From the NCBI GenBank assembly GCA_022786965.1, contig JALFXH010000159.1, positions 1 to 43,528 of the forward strand: a DNA stretch of 43,528 nt, read 5' to 3'. The position numbers and the translations under genes were made by a program. The notes beneath the pieces are model-generated. The model was not told the DNA's origin and did no database searches. It worked only from the letters and a program-made list of their open reading frames with translations. Source of the DNA: Clostridiales bacterium. Its GTDB lineage: Bacteria; Bacillota; Clostridia; Oscillospirales; Oscillospiraceae. This document shows, piece after piece, positions 31,938 through 41,000 of the stretch (position 1 is its first letter; each line of letters opens with the position of its first letter).

Positions 31938-32711
31938 ATGAAACACATTCATATCCTGCCGTGTCTGATGATTGGAGCACTCTGCGCGGCGGCGTTTTAT
32001 CTGCGCTTCGTCCTGTGGGGCTACAGCTTTTCCGCCTTGGTCTGCTGCTGTCTCGCGGGAATCATCGCTTTTTATGAGGTCACCGGAATCCTGCTGCCCC
32101 ATTTCCCGGCGGTAATACCGATCATTCGCCGGGTATTTACCCTGTGCCTGGCCGTTGGCATCGCGGTGGTCACTGTCACTGAAGGGATTATCATCCAGGC
32201 CAGCTTCGGCAGTCCCGACCAGAACGTTGACTATCTGGTGGTGCTGGGGGCCAAGGTCCGGGTCACCGGCCCCTCCGCTTCCCTTTGGGACCGGATCTAC
32301 GGAGCCTGCGACTATCTGGCGGCCCACCCGGATGTCATCGCCATTGTCTCCGGCGGGCAGGGGGACGATGAGCCAACCGCGGAGGCTGACGCCATGTATG
32401 AGGAGCTGGTGGAGCTGGGCATCGACCCGGAGCGCATCTGGATCGAGGACCGGGCCACCTCCACCTGGGAAAACCTCCATTTTTCTCTTGACCTGATCGA
32501 AGAAAAAACCGGAAAGCGGCCGGAAAAAATCGGCGTGCTTTCCAGTGAGTATCACCTGTATCGGGCCAGCCTGTTTACCAAGGCCTGCGGCGTGGAATTT
32601 GTGGGGGTTCCGGCGAAAACCAGCCGGGTCACCCAGAAAATCAACCACTTCATGCGGGAGGTGGCGGGGGTCTGGCACTACTGGCTGCTGGGCGGGCAGT
32701 ACGGGCCGTAG
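31938..32711 (+). CDS. YdcF/SanA-like DUF218 membrane protein
   Basis: A 257-residue protein. Three hydrophobic segments (about 6-22, 28-50 and 58-82) are followed by a soluble DUF218 domain. It opens with VDYLVVLGAKV and carries SGGQGDDEPTAEADAMYEEL, DRATSTWENLHFS and VLSSEYHLYRASLF, all conserved in the SanA/YdcF/ElyC group. These proteins are linked to envelope or peptidoglycan precursor metabolism, but the reaction is not settled. GGAGAG selects the start at 31938. The preceding element separates it from the upstream operon. Confidence 0.85.
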   Translation: MKHIHILPCLMIGALCAAAFYLRFVLWGYSFSALVCCCLAGIIAFYEVTGILLPHFPAVIPIIRRVFTLCLAVGIAVVTVTEGIIIQASFGSPDQNVDYLVVLGAKVRVTGPSASLWDRIYGACDYLAAHPDVIAIVSGGQGDDEPTAEADAMYEELVELGIDPERIWIEDRATSTWENLHFSLDLIEEKTGKRPEKIGVLSSEYHLYRASLFTKACGVEFVGVPAKTSRVTQKINHFMREVAGVWHYWLLGGQYGP

Positions 32712-32754
32712 GATTCCGTATCCCGGTAAATTGTGCTGTACCCCAGTGAGCGCA

Positions 32755-33016
32755 GTACGTATGTACGCAGGAAATCGACCCTTACCGCTCCCAGAACGGG
32801 TGGGCGGGGTGTCCCTTCGTTAACAAAGAAACAGCGCCATCCTCAGCGAGCCCAGGCTCAGTCGAAGGATGGCACGGTGGAGCATCACAAAAAACAATCC
32901 GGCCCCCTGGGGAGGTCGGATTGCTGTTTTCCGGATGACGTCCTTTTGCAATATGAACACAGGGTGGCCGCCGCTGTGTGTATAGGAGGAACTCGATTTC
33001 CTGCGTACATACATAC
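32755..33016. mobile_element. 262-bp element with 24-bp terminal inverted repeats (family F)
   Basis: Bases 32755-32778 and 32993-33016 are inverted repeats with one mismatch over 24 bases, sharing GTATGTACGCAGGAAATCGA. The interior has three strong hairpins and no credible gene. No second copy is present in the window. The element fills most of the 336-base gap between the YdcF-like and ECF-like genes. Confidence 0.65.
32889..32923 (-). terminator. Terminator of the ECF-like gene, inside the family F element
   Basis: On the minus strand, CAATCCG pairs with CGGATTG and CCCC with GGGG inside, followed by six T residues (32894-32889). Confidence 0.8.
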
Positions 33017-33047
33017 CGGGGAGCCGGCGTCCGTAACGCCGCCTGCC

Positions 33048-33590
33048 TTACTTATGCAGCGCCTTGCGCAGAACGGGGACGATCAGCAGGGCGACGCCGC
33101 CGCCGATCAGTGCAGTGATCAGCTGAGGCAGGGCAAACATCTTGGGCAGAGCCTTCAGCATAGGCTCCTTCAGCATCCCGTTTGCCAGCAGCGGCGCGGC
33201 GGCCAGACCGCAGATGATTTTAACCACCAGAATATACAGCGTGGCGAATTTGGCCACGGCGGCAATGAACCAGGCGGCGATGCGCTGACCAATGCCGTTG
33301 CTGTTCCCGGCGATGAAGTGCAGCAGCACCACAAACACGGTGTTGCCCACCATAATGGCGGGGACGGTGACCAGCTGGGGAGCGATGCCCAGCAGGAAAG
33401 CCAGCACGGGAGAGATGACCGCAATGGTGATGCCGCTGCCAAGACCTGCCAGCAGCACGCTGACAGCCAGGACGGCGTTGACGCAGGAGCCGGTGATCAG
33501 CTGACCTAAGGGTTTGGTCAGGGCCTGCAGAGCGATCAGCAGCGCCAGCATAACGGCGGTTTCGGTGATCCAGCGGACGTTTTTACTCAT
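33048..33590 (-). CDS. ECF-transporter S-component-like membrane protein
   Basis: A 180-residue, very hydrophobic protein with about five or six membrane segments. It begins MSKNVRWITETAVMLALLIALQALTKPLG, the usual style of ECF vitamin-transporter substrate-binding subunits. The segments GIAPQLVTVPAIMVGNTVFVVLLHF and LPQLITALIGGGVALL support this. The vitamin cannot be assigned. No ECF ATPase or T subunit lies nearby, so it would use a shared module. AGAGGA selects the start at 33590 over a longer reading to 33725. The structured leader upstream suggests metabolite-controlled expression. Confidence 0.65.
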   Translation of the reverse strand: MSKNVRWITETAVMLALLIALQALTKPLGQLITGSCVNAVLAVSVLLAGLGSGITIAVISPVLAFLLGIAPQLVTVPAIMVGNTVFVVLLHFIAGNSNGIGQRIAAWFIAAVAKFATLYILVVKIICGLAAAPLLANGMLKEPMLKALPKMFALPQLITALIGGGVALLIVPVLRKALHK

Positions 33591-33630
33591 AAGAATTCCT
33601 CTTTTCTTTGATTCGTTCCGGCGGCGCCGG

Positions 33631-33770
33631 AGAAAATAAAAAATGCCGCGACCCTGACGGTGCGGCAACAGCCAACGCAGCCACGAAAAAGCCGTGGCTG
33701 AGGAAAACCTATGCACACCTTTCACGCAGGGGGTCTTCCCTTAATGTCAGGATCATGTGAAAAGCATACC
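33631..33770 (-). ncRNA. Structured leader RNA, candidate riboswitch or attenuator
   Basis: On the minus strand, TATGC and CTTTTCAC (33769-33757) pair with GTGAAAGG (33725-33718) and GCATA, forming a closed domain of about 60 bases. A perfect 8-bp hairpin follows (33700-33693 with 33685-33678), then a terminator (33667-33644). GATCCTGAC inside the first domain (33754-33746) can pair with GTCAGGGTC in the terminator (33658-33650) with one G.U pair. I could not match it to a riboswitch class I know. Confidence 0.55.
33638..33667 (-). terminator. Terminator in the leader of the ECF-like gene
   Basis: The TGCCGC/GCGGCA stem (33667-33662 with 33649-33644) has a 12-base loop and six T residues downstream. 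It lies ahead of the coding region, so transcription must pass it to express the gene. Confidence 0.78.
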
Positions 33771-33924
33771 ACAGCGCTGGACTTTTGTCTATGTACGAAG
33801 TGACTAAAATTTCACAATGAAATTTGGCGAAGGACCCGCCGCCCGGCTGCGGCGGATTTGCCCGGAGGCATTGCCCGCAGCGGCTGCTTCGCCCCTTCCC
33901 TGTGCGATTTGGCCAAACCCCTTC

Positions 33925-33953
33925 TTGCTTTTTGCGGTTTTTCAGTATATAAT
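33925..33953 (+). promoter_or_regulatory. Promoter of the nucleoside ABC importer operon
   Basis: -35 TTGCTT (33925-33930), 17-bp spacer and a perfect -10 TATAAT (33948-33953). The leader is only about 33 bases, too short for a purine riboswitch. Confidence 0.8.
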
Positions 33954-33992
33954 GTTCTCGTTATTTATCCGGGAAAGGAGGGCGCTTCAAAA

Positions 33993-35534
33993 ATGCAATC
34001 CGATTACATTATTGAAATGCTCAACATCAGAAAAGAATTCCCCGGCATTGTGGCCAATGACAACATCACGCTCCAGCTTCGCCGGGGCGAGATTCACGCC
34101 CTGCTGGGAGAAAACGGCGCGGGAAAATCCACGCTGATGAGCGTTCTGTTCGGACTCTACCAGCCGGAAGCGGGCGTCATCAAGAAAAACGGTGAAGTCG
34201 TGCACATCCACAACCCCAACGACGCCACGGCCCTCCACATCGGCATGGTGCACCAGCACTTCAAGCTGGTGGATGTGTTCAGCGTGCTGGACAACATCAT
34301 TCTGGGCGCGGAGGACACGAAAATGGGCTTCCTCCAGCGCAAAACCGCCCGGCAGAAGGTGCAGGCCCTGTCCGAAAAGTACAAGCTGGCCGTGGATCTG
34401 GATGCCAAGGTGGAGGATATCACCGTGGGTATGCAGCAGCGGGTGGAAATCCTGAAAATGCTGTATCGGGACAATGAAATTCTCATTTTCGACGAGCCCA
34501 CCGCCGTGCTGACCCCCCAGGAAATTGACGAGCTGATGGAGATTATGCGCTCCTTTGCCAAGGAGGGCAAGTCCATCCTGTTCATCACCCACAAGCTCAA
34601 CGAAATCATGGCGGTAGCCGACCGCTGCACCGTGCTGCGCAAGGGTAAGTACGTGGGCACCGTGGACATCAAAGACACCAATCAGCAGGAGCTGAGCAAC
34701 ATGATGGTGGGCCGTCCCGTCCAGCTTCAGGTGCAGAAGGGCGAGGCACACCCCGGCAAGGTGATTCTGGATGTGAATGATCTGACGGTGCCCTCCAAGA
34801 CCAGCAAGAAAAACGCCGTCAATCACGTCTCCTTCCAGATCCGCACCGGCGAAATCGTGTGCATTGCCGGCATCGACGGCAACGGCCAGACCGAGCTGGT
34901 CTATGGCCTGACGGGCCTGGAAAAGGCCTCCTCCGGCCACATCACCCTCTGCGGCCACGACATTTCCCACAGTTCCGTCCGCAAGCGCAGCGAGGCCGGC
35001 ATGAGCCACATCCCCGAGGACCGCCACAAGCACGGCCTGGTGCTGGACGACACCCTGGAAAACAATCTGGTTCTGCAATCCTTCCAGGACCCCCGGTTCC
35101 AGCACATGGGCTTCATTCGCCGGGACGCGGTGCGGCAGTACGCGGAAAAGATCATTGACCAGTATGACGTCCGCAGCGGTCAGGGTCCCGTCACCATGAC
35201 CCGGAGTATGTCCGGCGGCAACCAGCAGAAGGCCATCATCGGCCGGGAGCTGGACCGGGAGAATCCCCTGCTGGTGGCGGTTCAGCCCACCCGTGGTCTG
35301 GACGTGGGCGCCATCGAGTATATCCACAAGCAGCTAATCGCCCAGCGGGACGCCGGTAAGGCCGTGCTGCTGGTATCCCTGGAGCTGGACGAGGTCATGA
35401 ATGTCTCCGACCGAATCCTGGTCATGTACGAGGGCGAGATTGTGGGCGAGCTTGACCCGAAAACCACCACAGTGCAGGAGTTGGGCCTTTACATGGCCGG
35501 CGCCAAGCGCGGCGGGAAAGGAGAGACGGCGTAA
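33993..35534 (+). CDS. Nucleoside ABC importer ATPase (YufO/NupO-like)
   Basis: A 513-residue protein with two ABC domains, the energy subunit of a BmpA-type nucleoside importer. The first domain has a full Walker A (GENGAGKST, 39-47), a modified signature TVGMQQR and Walker B ILIFDEPTAVLTP. The second has a degenerate Walker A (GIDGNGQTE), signature MSGGNQQK and LLVAVQPTRGLD in place of Walker B, as is usual in this family and in RbsA-like ATPases. AAAGGAGG selects the start. The stop codon overlaps the next ATG by one base (TAATG). The substrate-binding lipoprotein that usually comes first is not in the window. Confidence 0.93.
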   Translation: MQSDYIIEMLNIRKEFPGIVANDNITLQLRRGEIHALLGENGAGKSTLMSVLFGLYQPEAGVIKKNGEVVHIHNPNDATALHIGMVHQHFKLVDVFSVLDNIILGAEDTKMGFLQRKTARQKVQALSEKYKLAVDLDAKVEDITVGMQQRVEILKMLYRDNEILIFDEPTAVLTPQEIDELMEIMRSFAKEGKSILFITHKLNEIMAVADRCTVLRKGKYVGTVDIKDTNQQELSNMMVGRPVQLQVQKGEAHPGKVILDVNDLTVPSKTSKKNAVNHVSFQIRTGEIVCIAGIDGNGQTELVYGLTGLEKASSGHITLCGHDISHSSVRKRSEAGMSHIPEDRHKHGLVLDDTLENNLVLQSFQDPRFQHMGFIRRDAVRQYAEKIIDQYDVRSGQGPVTMTRSMSGGNQQKAIIGRELDRENPLLVAVQPTRGLDVGAIEYIHKQLIAQRDAGKAVLLVSLELDEVMNVSDRILVMYEGEIVGELDPKTTTVQELGLYMAGAKRGGKGETA

Positions 35535-36769
35535 TGAAACAATCCCTTCTGAATCTGTATCAAAAAGACGCCACCAAAAAAGTCCTGGCTTCGCTGATCT
35601 CCATCCTCATCGGTCTGCTGGTGGGCGTGATCGTGGTGGTTCTGGTGGGTCTGAGCAAGGACACCATTACCGGTTCCGGCATCTGGGACGGCGTCCGGCT
35701 GATTTTCTTCGGCATCCTGTCCAAGGGGCGGGACGCCGCCGGTCAGCTCAGCTGGGGCTACAACGCCCAGTCTCTGGGCAATATGCTCTTCCGGGCAACG
35801 CCCCTGATCATGACCGGCCTTTCCGTGGCGGTTGCCTACAAGACGGGCCTTTTTAACATCGGCGCCCCGGGCCAGTACCTGATGGGCACTCTGGCGTCCC
35901 TGATGATCGCTCTGGGCATCCCCTCCACCAACGTTCCCGCGGGGCTGATCTGGATTCTGGCCTTCCTGGGCGGGTGTCTGGCAGGCGCGCTGTGGGGCGC
36001 GATTCCCGGGATGCTGAAGGCCTTCCTGAACATCAACGAGGTTCTGGCCAGCATCATGACCAACTGGCTGGCGGCGAATCTGGTCACCTGGGCCTTTGAT
36101 ATCAGCAATTTCAAAAATATGGTGGAGAACACCAAGTCCGGCTATATCTACAAGACCTCCTACAACGGCGTTGCCACCGCCAAGCTGGGCCTGGACAAGC
36201 TTTTCCCCGGTTCTCAGGTCAACGGCGGCATCCTCATCGCCATTGCCATCGCGATTCTGGTTTACGTCCTCATGACCAAGACCACCATGGGCTACCAGCT
36301 GAAGGCCTGCGGCTCCAACCGCCATGCCGCCCGGTATGCCGGCATCAATGACAAGCGCAACATCGTGCTGTCCATGGCCATCGCCGGATGCCTTGCCGGC
36401 GGCGGCGCGGCGCTGTACTGGCTGTCCGGCAACACCGAGTTCTACTGGTCCACCTACCAGTCCCTGCCCTCCATCGGCTTCAACGGCATCCCCGTGGCGC
36501 TGCTGGCTGTCAGCAATCCCATCGGCGTCATCTTCACTGCCATTTTCATGGCCATGCTGGACATCGTTGGCCAGCAGCTCACCGGTCTCACGGCGTACAA
36601 TGAGTATATCACCGACGTGATCATCTCCGTCATTGTCTACCTCAGCGCCTTCTCCCTGGTGATCCGGGCCATGATCACCGGCAAGCCTCGCAGCGGCGAA
36701 ACCAACGCCAACGCGGAACCTCCCATGAATGATCCTCAAAATACCAAAGAAGGAGGCGCGCAGGCATGA
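35534..36769 (+). CDS. Nucleoside ABC importer permease 1 (YufP/NupP-like)
   Basis: A 411-residue permease of the branched-chain-amino-acid/ribose permease family. It has an N-terminal anchor (about 16-42) and roughly nine further membrane segments. Hallmarks are YKTGLFNIGAPGQYLMG, INEVLASIMTNWLA and LKACGSNRHAARYAGINDKR. The C-terminal 30 residues are hydrophilic. AAAGGAG lies in the end of the ATPase gene, and the stop overlaps the next start (ATGA), so all three subunits are translationally coupled. Confidence 0.93.
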   Translation: MKQSLLNLYQKDATKKVLASLISILIGLLVGVIVVVLVGLSKDTITGSGIWDGVRLIFFGILSKGRDAAGQLSWGYNAQSLGNMLFRATPLIMTGLSVAVAYKTGLFNIGAPGQYLMGTLASLMIALGIPSTNVPAGLIWILAFLGGCLAGALWGAIPGMLKAFLNINEVLASIMTNWLAANLVTWAFDISNFKNMVENTKSGYIYKTSYNGVATAKLGLDKLFPGSQVNGGILIAIAIAILVYVLMTKTTMGYQLKACGSNRHAARYAGINDKRNIVLSMAIAGCLAGGGAALYWLSGNTEFYWSTYQSLPSIGFNGIPVALLAVSNPIGVIFTAIFMAMLDIVGQQLTGLTAYNEYITDVIISVIVYLSAFSLVIRAMITGKPRSGETNANAEPPMNDPQNTKEGGAQA

Positions 36770-37797
36770 GTTTTCTGATTCAACAGACCCTTCTTTACGC
36801 GGTGCCCCTGATGATTGTGGCCCTGGCCGGTGTCTTTGCCGAGCGCAGCGGTATCATCAACCTGGCCCTGGAAGGCATTATGATCTTCGGCGCGTTTATT
36901 GGCGTGCTGTTCGTGCGCTCCATGCAGAGCTTTGACGTGTTCACCGAGGCCGCCAGAAGCGGCGATTGGCTGACCCTGCAGGGTCTGGAGCTGCTGGCCA
37001 TGCTGGTTTCCGCCGCCATGGGCGCGGTATTCTCCCTGCTCCTGTCCTTCGCCTCCATCAACCTGAAGGCGGACCAGACCGTGGGCGGCACCGCCCTGAA
37101 CATGATGGCTCCCGCGTTGGTGCTGTTCCTGGTTCGGATTCTCGCCAACCAGAACACCCTGCAGATGACCACCGGCGACGCCGCCTCCTGGTTCATGATC
37201 AAGAAGTCCACCTTCGGCATCAAGAAGAACGTGGACATCGGCTTCCTGGGCGAGACCTTCATCCACAAGGTCTACCTTGCCACCTATGTCTGCATTCTGG
37301 TGTTCATTGTCCTGTCCATCCTCCTGTACAAGACCCGGTTTGGCCTGCGGCTGCGCTCCTGCGGTGAAAATCCACAGGCGGCGGACTCTCTGGGCATCAA
37401 CGTCTACAAAATGCGCTACGCCGGCACCACCATTTCCGGCGCCTTGGCGGGCATGGGCGGCTTTGTGTACTCCCTGACCACCGCCAACTGCACCGCCAAC
37501 GGCGATGTGGCGGGCTTCGGCTTCCTGGCGCTGGCAGTTATGATCTTCGGCAACTGGAAACCCCTGAACATCGCGGGCGCGTCGCTGCTGTTTGGCCTCT
37601 TTAAGTGTATCGCGGCGGCCTACAGCTCCATCGACCTCAACGGCGACGGCGTCTTCACCCTGGCGAACATCGGCATCAGCTCCCACCTGTACCGGATGCT
37701 TCCGTATTTGGTGACGCTGGCGGTGCTGGCCTTCACGTCGAAAAAATCCCGCGCTCCCAAGGCCGAGGGCATCCCCTACGACAAAGGCAGCCGCTAG
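36766..37797 (+). CDS. Nucleoside ABC importer permease 2 (YufQ/NupQ-like)
   Basis: A 343-residue permease with about eight to ten membrane segments, the partner of the preceding permease. AERSGIINLALEGIMIFGAFIG near the N terminus and RSCGENPQAADSLGINVYKMRY in the central loop are signatures of this subunit. GAAGGAGG precedes the start. It ends the operon; the region after it holds repeats and weak hairpins. Confidence 0.93.
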   Translation: MSFLIQQTLLYAVPLMIVALAGVFAERSGIINLALEGIMIFGAFIGVLFVRSMQSFDVFTEAARSGDWLTLQGLELLAMLVSAAMGAVFSLLLSFASINLKADQTVGGTALNMMAPALVLFLVRILANQNTLQMTTGDAASWFMIKKSTFGIKKNVDIGFLGETFIHKVYLATYVCILVFIVLSILLYKTRFGLRLRSCGENPQAADSLGINVYKMRYAGTTISGALAGMGGFVYSLTTANCTANGDVAGFGFLALAVMIFGNWKPLNIAGASLLFGLFKCIAAAYSSIDLNGDGVFTLANIGISSHLYRMLPYLVTLAVLAFTSKKSRAPKAEGIPYDKGSR

Positions 37798-37814
37798 GCC
37801 GCAGGGCGGCCAGC

Positions 37815-37866
37815 CAATGCGTTACGAAGCCATGTGCTAGTCGTAACACCATTGGGCCCTGCTCGG
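37815..37866 (-). repeat. Family B intergenic repeat, unit 6
   Basis: CAATGCGTTACGAAGC, TAGTCGTAACACCATTGGGC and TGCTCGG, in the same orientation as the units at 5354 and 5478. Confidence 0.7.
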
Positions 37867-37887
37867 TATCGGCGGCAATGCCGCAAA

Positions 37888-37940
37888 TAATGCGTGCGCA
37901 AACCTTGCATAATCGTTACACCATTGGGTTCTGCTCGGTA
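37888..37940 (-). repeat. Family B intergenic repeat, unit 7
   Basis: TAATGCGTGCGCAAAC, then ATAATCGTTACACCATTGGG and TCTGCTCGGTA. It is paired head to tail with unit 6, as units 1 and 2 are. Confidence 0.65.
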
Positions 37941-37973
37941 TCGTTCCCACGCGGTTATCCATCACAATGAACA

Positions 37974-38001
37974 ACGCCCCGGTGCTTTTGCATCGGGGCG
38001 A
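37974..38001 (+). terminator. Weak terminator after the importer operon
   Basis: CGCCCCG pairs with CGGGGCG around a T-rich loop, followed by ACTTTC on the plus strand. Confidence 0.4.
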
Positions 38002-38006
38002 CTTTC

Positions 38007-38057
38007 GCCTTCCCCTCTGGGGAAGGTGGCTCCGCAAAGCGGAGACGGAAGAGGTGT
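38007..38057. repeat. Family C half element between the importer operon and purL
   Basis: CCTTCCCCTCTGGGGAAGG, a GCTCCGCAAAGCGGAG hairpin and ACGGAAGAGG match one end of the larger CCTTCCCC elements. Confidence 0.6.
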
Positions 38058-38081
38058 CCCGCCCAGCGGCAGGACACCTCT
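38050..38081. terminator. Hairpin between convergent operons
   Basis: A perfect 10-bp stem (38050-38059 with 38072-38081) lies 18 bases from the purL stop codon. T residues on either side are few, so it may work weakly in both directions. Confidence 0.5.
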
Positions 38082-38099
38082 TACTTTATGAGAACAGCA

Positions 38100-41000
38100 T
38101 CATTTGAAATACTTCACAGCGGCCTTGAACATCTGGATATCATACTCGCCGGGGACGTTCTTGTAAAGTCCCGCGCCGATGCGCTCGCTGTGGCCCATCT
38201 TGCCGAAGATACGACCGTCGGGAGAGGTGATGCCCTCGATGGCGCAGACGGAGCCGTTGGGGTTGAAGGCGGCGTCCATGGTGGGGTTGCCGTTCAAATC
38301 CACATACTGGGTGGCGATCTGACCATTAGCCGCCAGCTGCGCAACCAGCTCCGCACTTGCCAGGAACTTGCCCTCGCCGTGGGAAATGGGCACATTGTAG
38401 ATATCGCCCACATTGGTCAGGCTCAGCCAGGGGCTCTTGTTGGAGGCCACCCTTGTGCGGACAATGCGGCTCTGGTGCCGGGCGATGGTGTTGAAGGTCA
38501 GGGTGGGGCAGGTATCGTCGGTGTCGATGATCTTGCCGAAGGGCACCAGACCCAGCTTGATCAGCGCCTGGAAGCCGTTGCAGATGCCGCACATCAGGCC
38601 GTCCCGCTCCTCCAGCAGTTTCGTCACCTGCTCTTTGATGGCGGGGTTGCGGAAGAAGGCGGTGATGAACTTGGCGGAGCCATCCGGCTCGTCGCCGCCG
38701 GAGAAGCCGCCGGGAATGAAAATCATCTGGCTTTCTCCGATCTTTTTCGCCACAGTCTCCACGCTGCGGGCCACATCGTCGGCGGTCAGGTTGCGGATGA
38801 CCACGATGTCGGCCTCGCCGCCGGCAGCCATGACCGCCCGGGCGGAGTCGTACTCGCAGTTGGTGCCGGGGAACACGGGGATTAGCACCTTGGGCTTAGC
38901 AACCTTCACGGCGGGAGCCAGCGTGGACACGCCGGAGCTACTAAAGGTGGGAACGGTTTCCTCGGTTTCCACGGTTTTGGTGGGATAGACCTTTTCCAGC
39001 ACGGCGGTGTTCAGCTCGTACAGCTCGCTGATGGAGACGATCTCGCTGCCAAGAGTGATGGCGGGTTCGGCGGTGGTAGTGCCGATGCGCTGGCCGAAGG
39101 CGCAGTCCTCCGTCAGCTCGGCGATGATATCGCCGTAGGAAGCCTCCACAGTTTCACCGGTGAAGCCGATGGAGTTGCCGAAGGACATCTTCATGACGGC
39201 TTCCGCCACGCCGCCGGCATCCACAGCCCAGGCAGCCTTAACCTTGCCGGACTGGCACAGATCGTGGAACTGCTCCCACATCTGCTTCAAATCCTCATAG
39301 CTGCCGCTTTCTGGGCGGAAGCAGTAGACGGGGTGGCCCGCTTCCTTGAACTCATTGGAAATCACGTCACCGGACTTCAGGGGAGCGATGGCGAAGGAAA
39401 TCACCGTGGGCGGCACGTCCTTATCCATAAAGGAACCGGACATGGAGTCCTTGCCACCGATGGCCGCGGCGTTCAGGCCCAGCTGGGCATCCAGCGCGCC
39501 CAGCAGCGCCTGGAAGGGCTTGCCCCAGCGCTCCGGCTCGTTTCTCAGCTTCTCGAAGAACTCCTGCAGGGTCAGGTAGACTTTCTTGTAGTCCGCGCCG
39601 GCGGCCACAATTTTCGCCATGGAGGAAATCACGCTCATTTTCGCGCCGGTGAAGGGATCGGCGCTGAGCAGATCGGGGTCGCAGCCCCAGGCCATGACGC
39701 TGGCGGCGTCGGTTTCCTGACCGGGCAGCACCGGCAGCTTGGCAGCCATGGCCTGCTCGGGGGTAGCCTGATTCTTGCCGCCAAAGGGCATCAGCACGGA
39801 ACCCGCGCCAATGGTGGCATCGAACCGCTCCACCAGACCTCTCTGGGAGGCGAATTTCAGACCAGCAGCGATTTCCTTCAGGCTCTTGGGGGCCTGTGCA
39901 GGAACGGAGCCTGCGGCAACCGCCACATTGGCGTGCTTCACGGCACCGTTGGTGTTCAGGAAGTCCCGGGACAGGTTGGCAATTTCGTTGCCTTTCCAGG
40001 TCATGACCATCCGGGCTTCCTCGGTGACAACAGCCACCCGGTAGGCTTCCAGATTTTCCTTTTCGGCGGCGGCGATAAAGGCGTCAGCATCTTCGGGGGC
40101 AACCACCACCGCCATACGCTCCTGAGACTCGGAGATGGCCAGTTCCGTGCCGTCCAGACCATCGTACTTCTTCCGCACGGCGTCCAGATCAATGCGCAGA
40201 CCGTCCGCCAGCTCACCGATGGCAACGGATACGCCGCCGGCGCCAAAGTCGTTGCAGCGTTTAATCAGCCGGGTCACGTTACTGTCCCGGAACAGGCGCT
40301 GAATCTTCCGCTCCTCGGGGGCGTTGCCCTTCTGCACCTCGGAGGCCATGGTGGTCAGGGATTTCAGGTTGTGACTCTTGGAGGAGCCGGTAGCGCCGCC
40401 GATGCCGTCCCGTCCGGTACGTCCGCCCAGCAGGATGACCACGTCACCGGGGGCGGGGCATTCCCGGCGGACATTTTCCGCGGGAGCGGCGGCAACCACC
40501 GCACCGCACTCCATGCGCTTGGCAATGTAGCCCTCGTGGTACAGCTCGGCAACGTGGCCGGTGGCAAGGCCGATCTGGTTGCCGTAGGAGGAATAGCCCG
40601 CGGCGGCGGTCTGGCAGAGCTTGCGCTGGGGCAGCTTGCCGGGCAGGGTGTCCTTCAGAGACTTCCGGGGGTCCCCCGCACCGGTGACCCGCATGGCCTG
40701 ATGGACATAGGCCCGGCCGGACAGGGGGTCCCGGATGCAGCCGCCGATGCAGGTGGCCGCACCGCCAAAAGGCTCGATTTCCGTGGGATGGTTGTGGGTC
40801 TCGTTCTTGAACATCAGCAGCCAATCCTGCACTTCGCCGTTTACCTCGGCATCCATGTGGATGGAGCAGGCGTTGATCTCCTCGCTCTCGTCCAGCTCGG
40901 GGAGCATTCCCCGCTTTTTCAGGGTCTTGGCGCCGATGGTGGCAATGTCCATCAGGGTCTGGGGACGCTTCGCGGCCTTTTTCTCGCCGTAGACCTCAAC

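Noticed and set aside
32733-33509. An open frame of 258 codons running through the family F element and opposite the ECF-like gene
   Set aside because: It is rich in Gln, His and Asp with no domain, crosses terminal repeats and a terminator, and is antisense to a membrane protein with good topology.
33990-35330. An open frame of 446 codons opposite the importer ATPase
   Set aside because: An antisense shadow; the sense strand carries intact ABC motifs.
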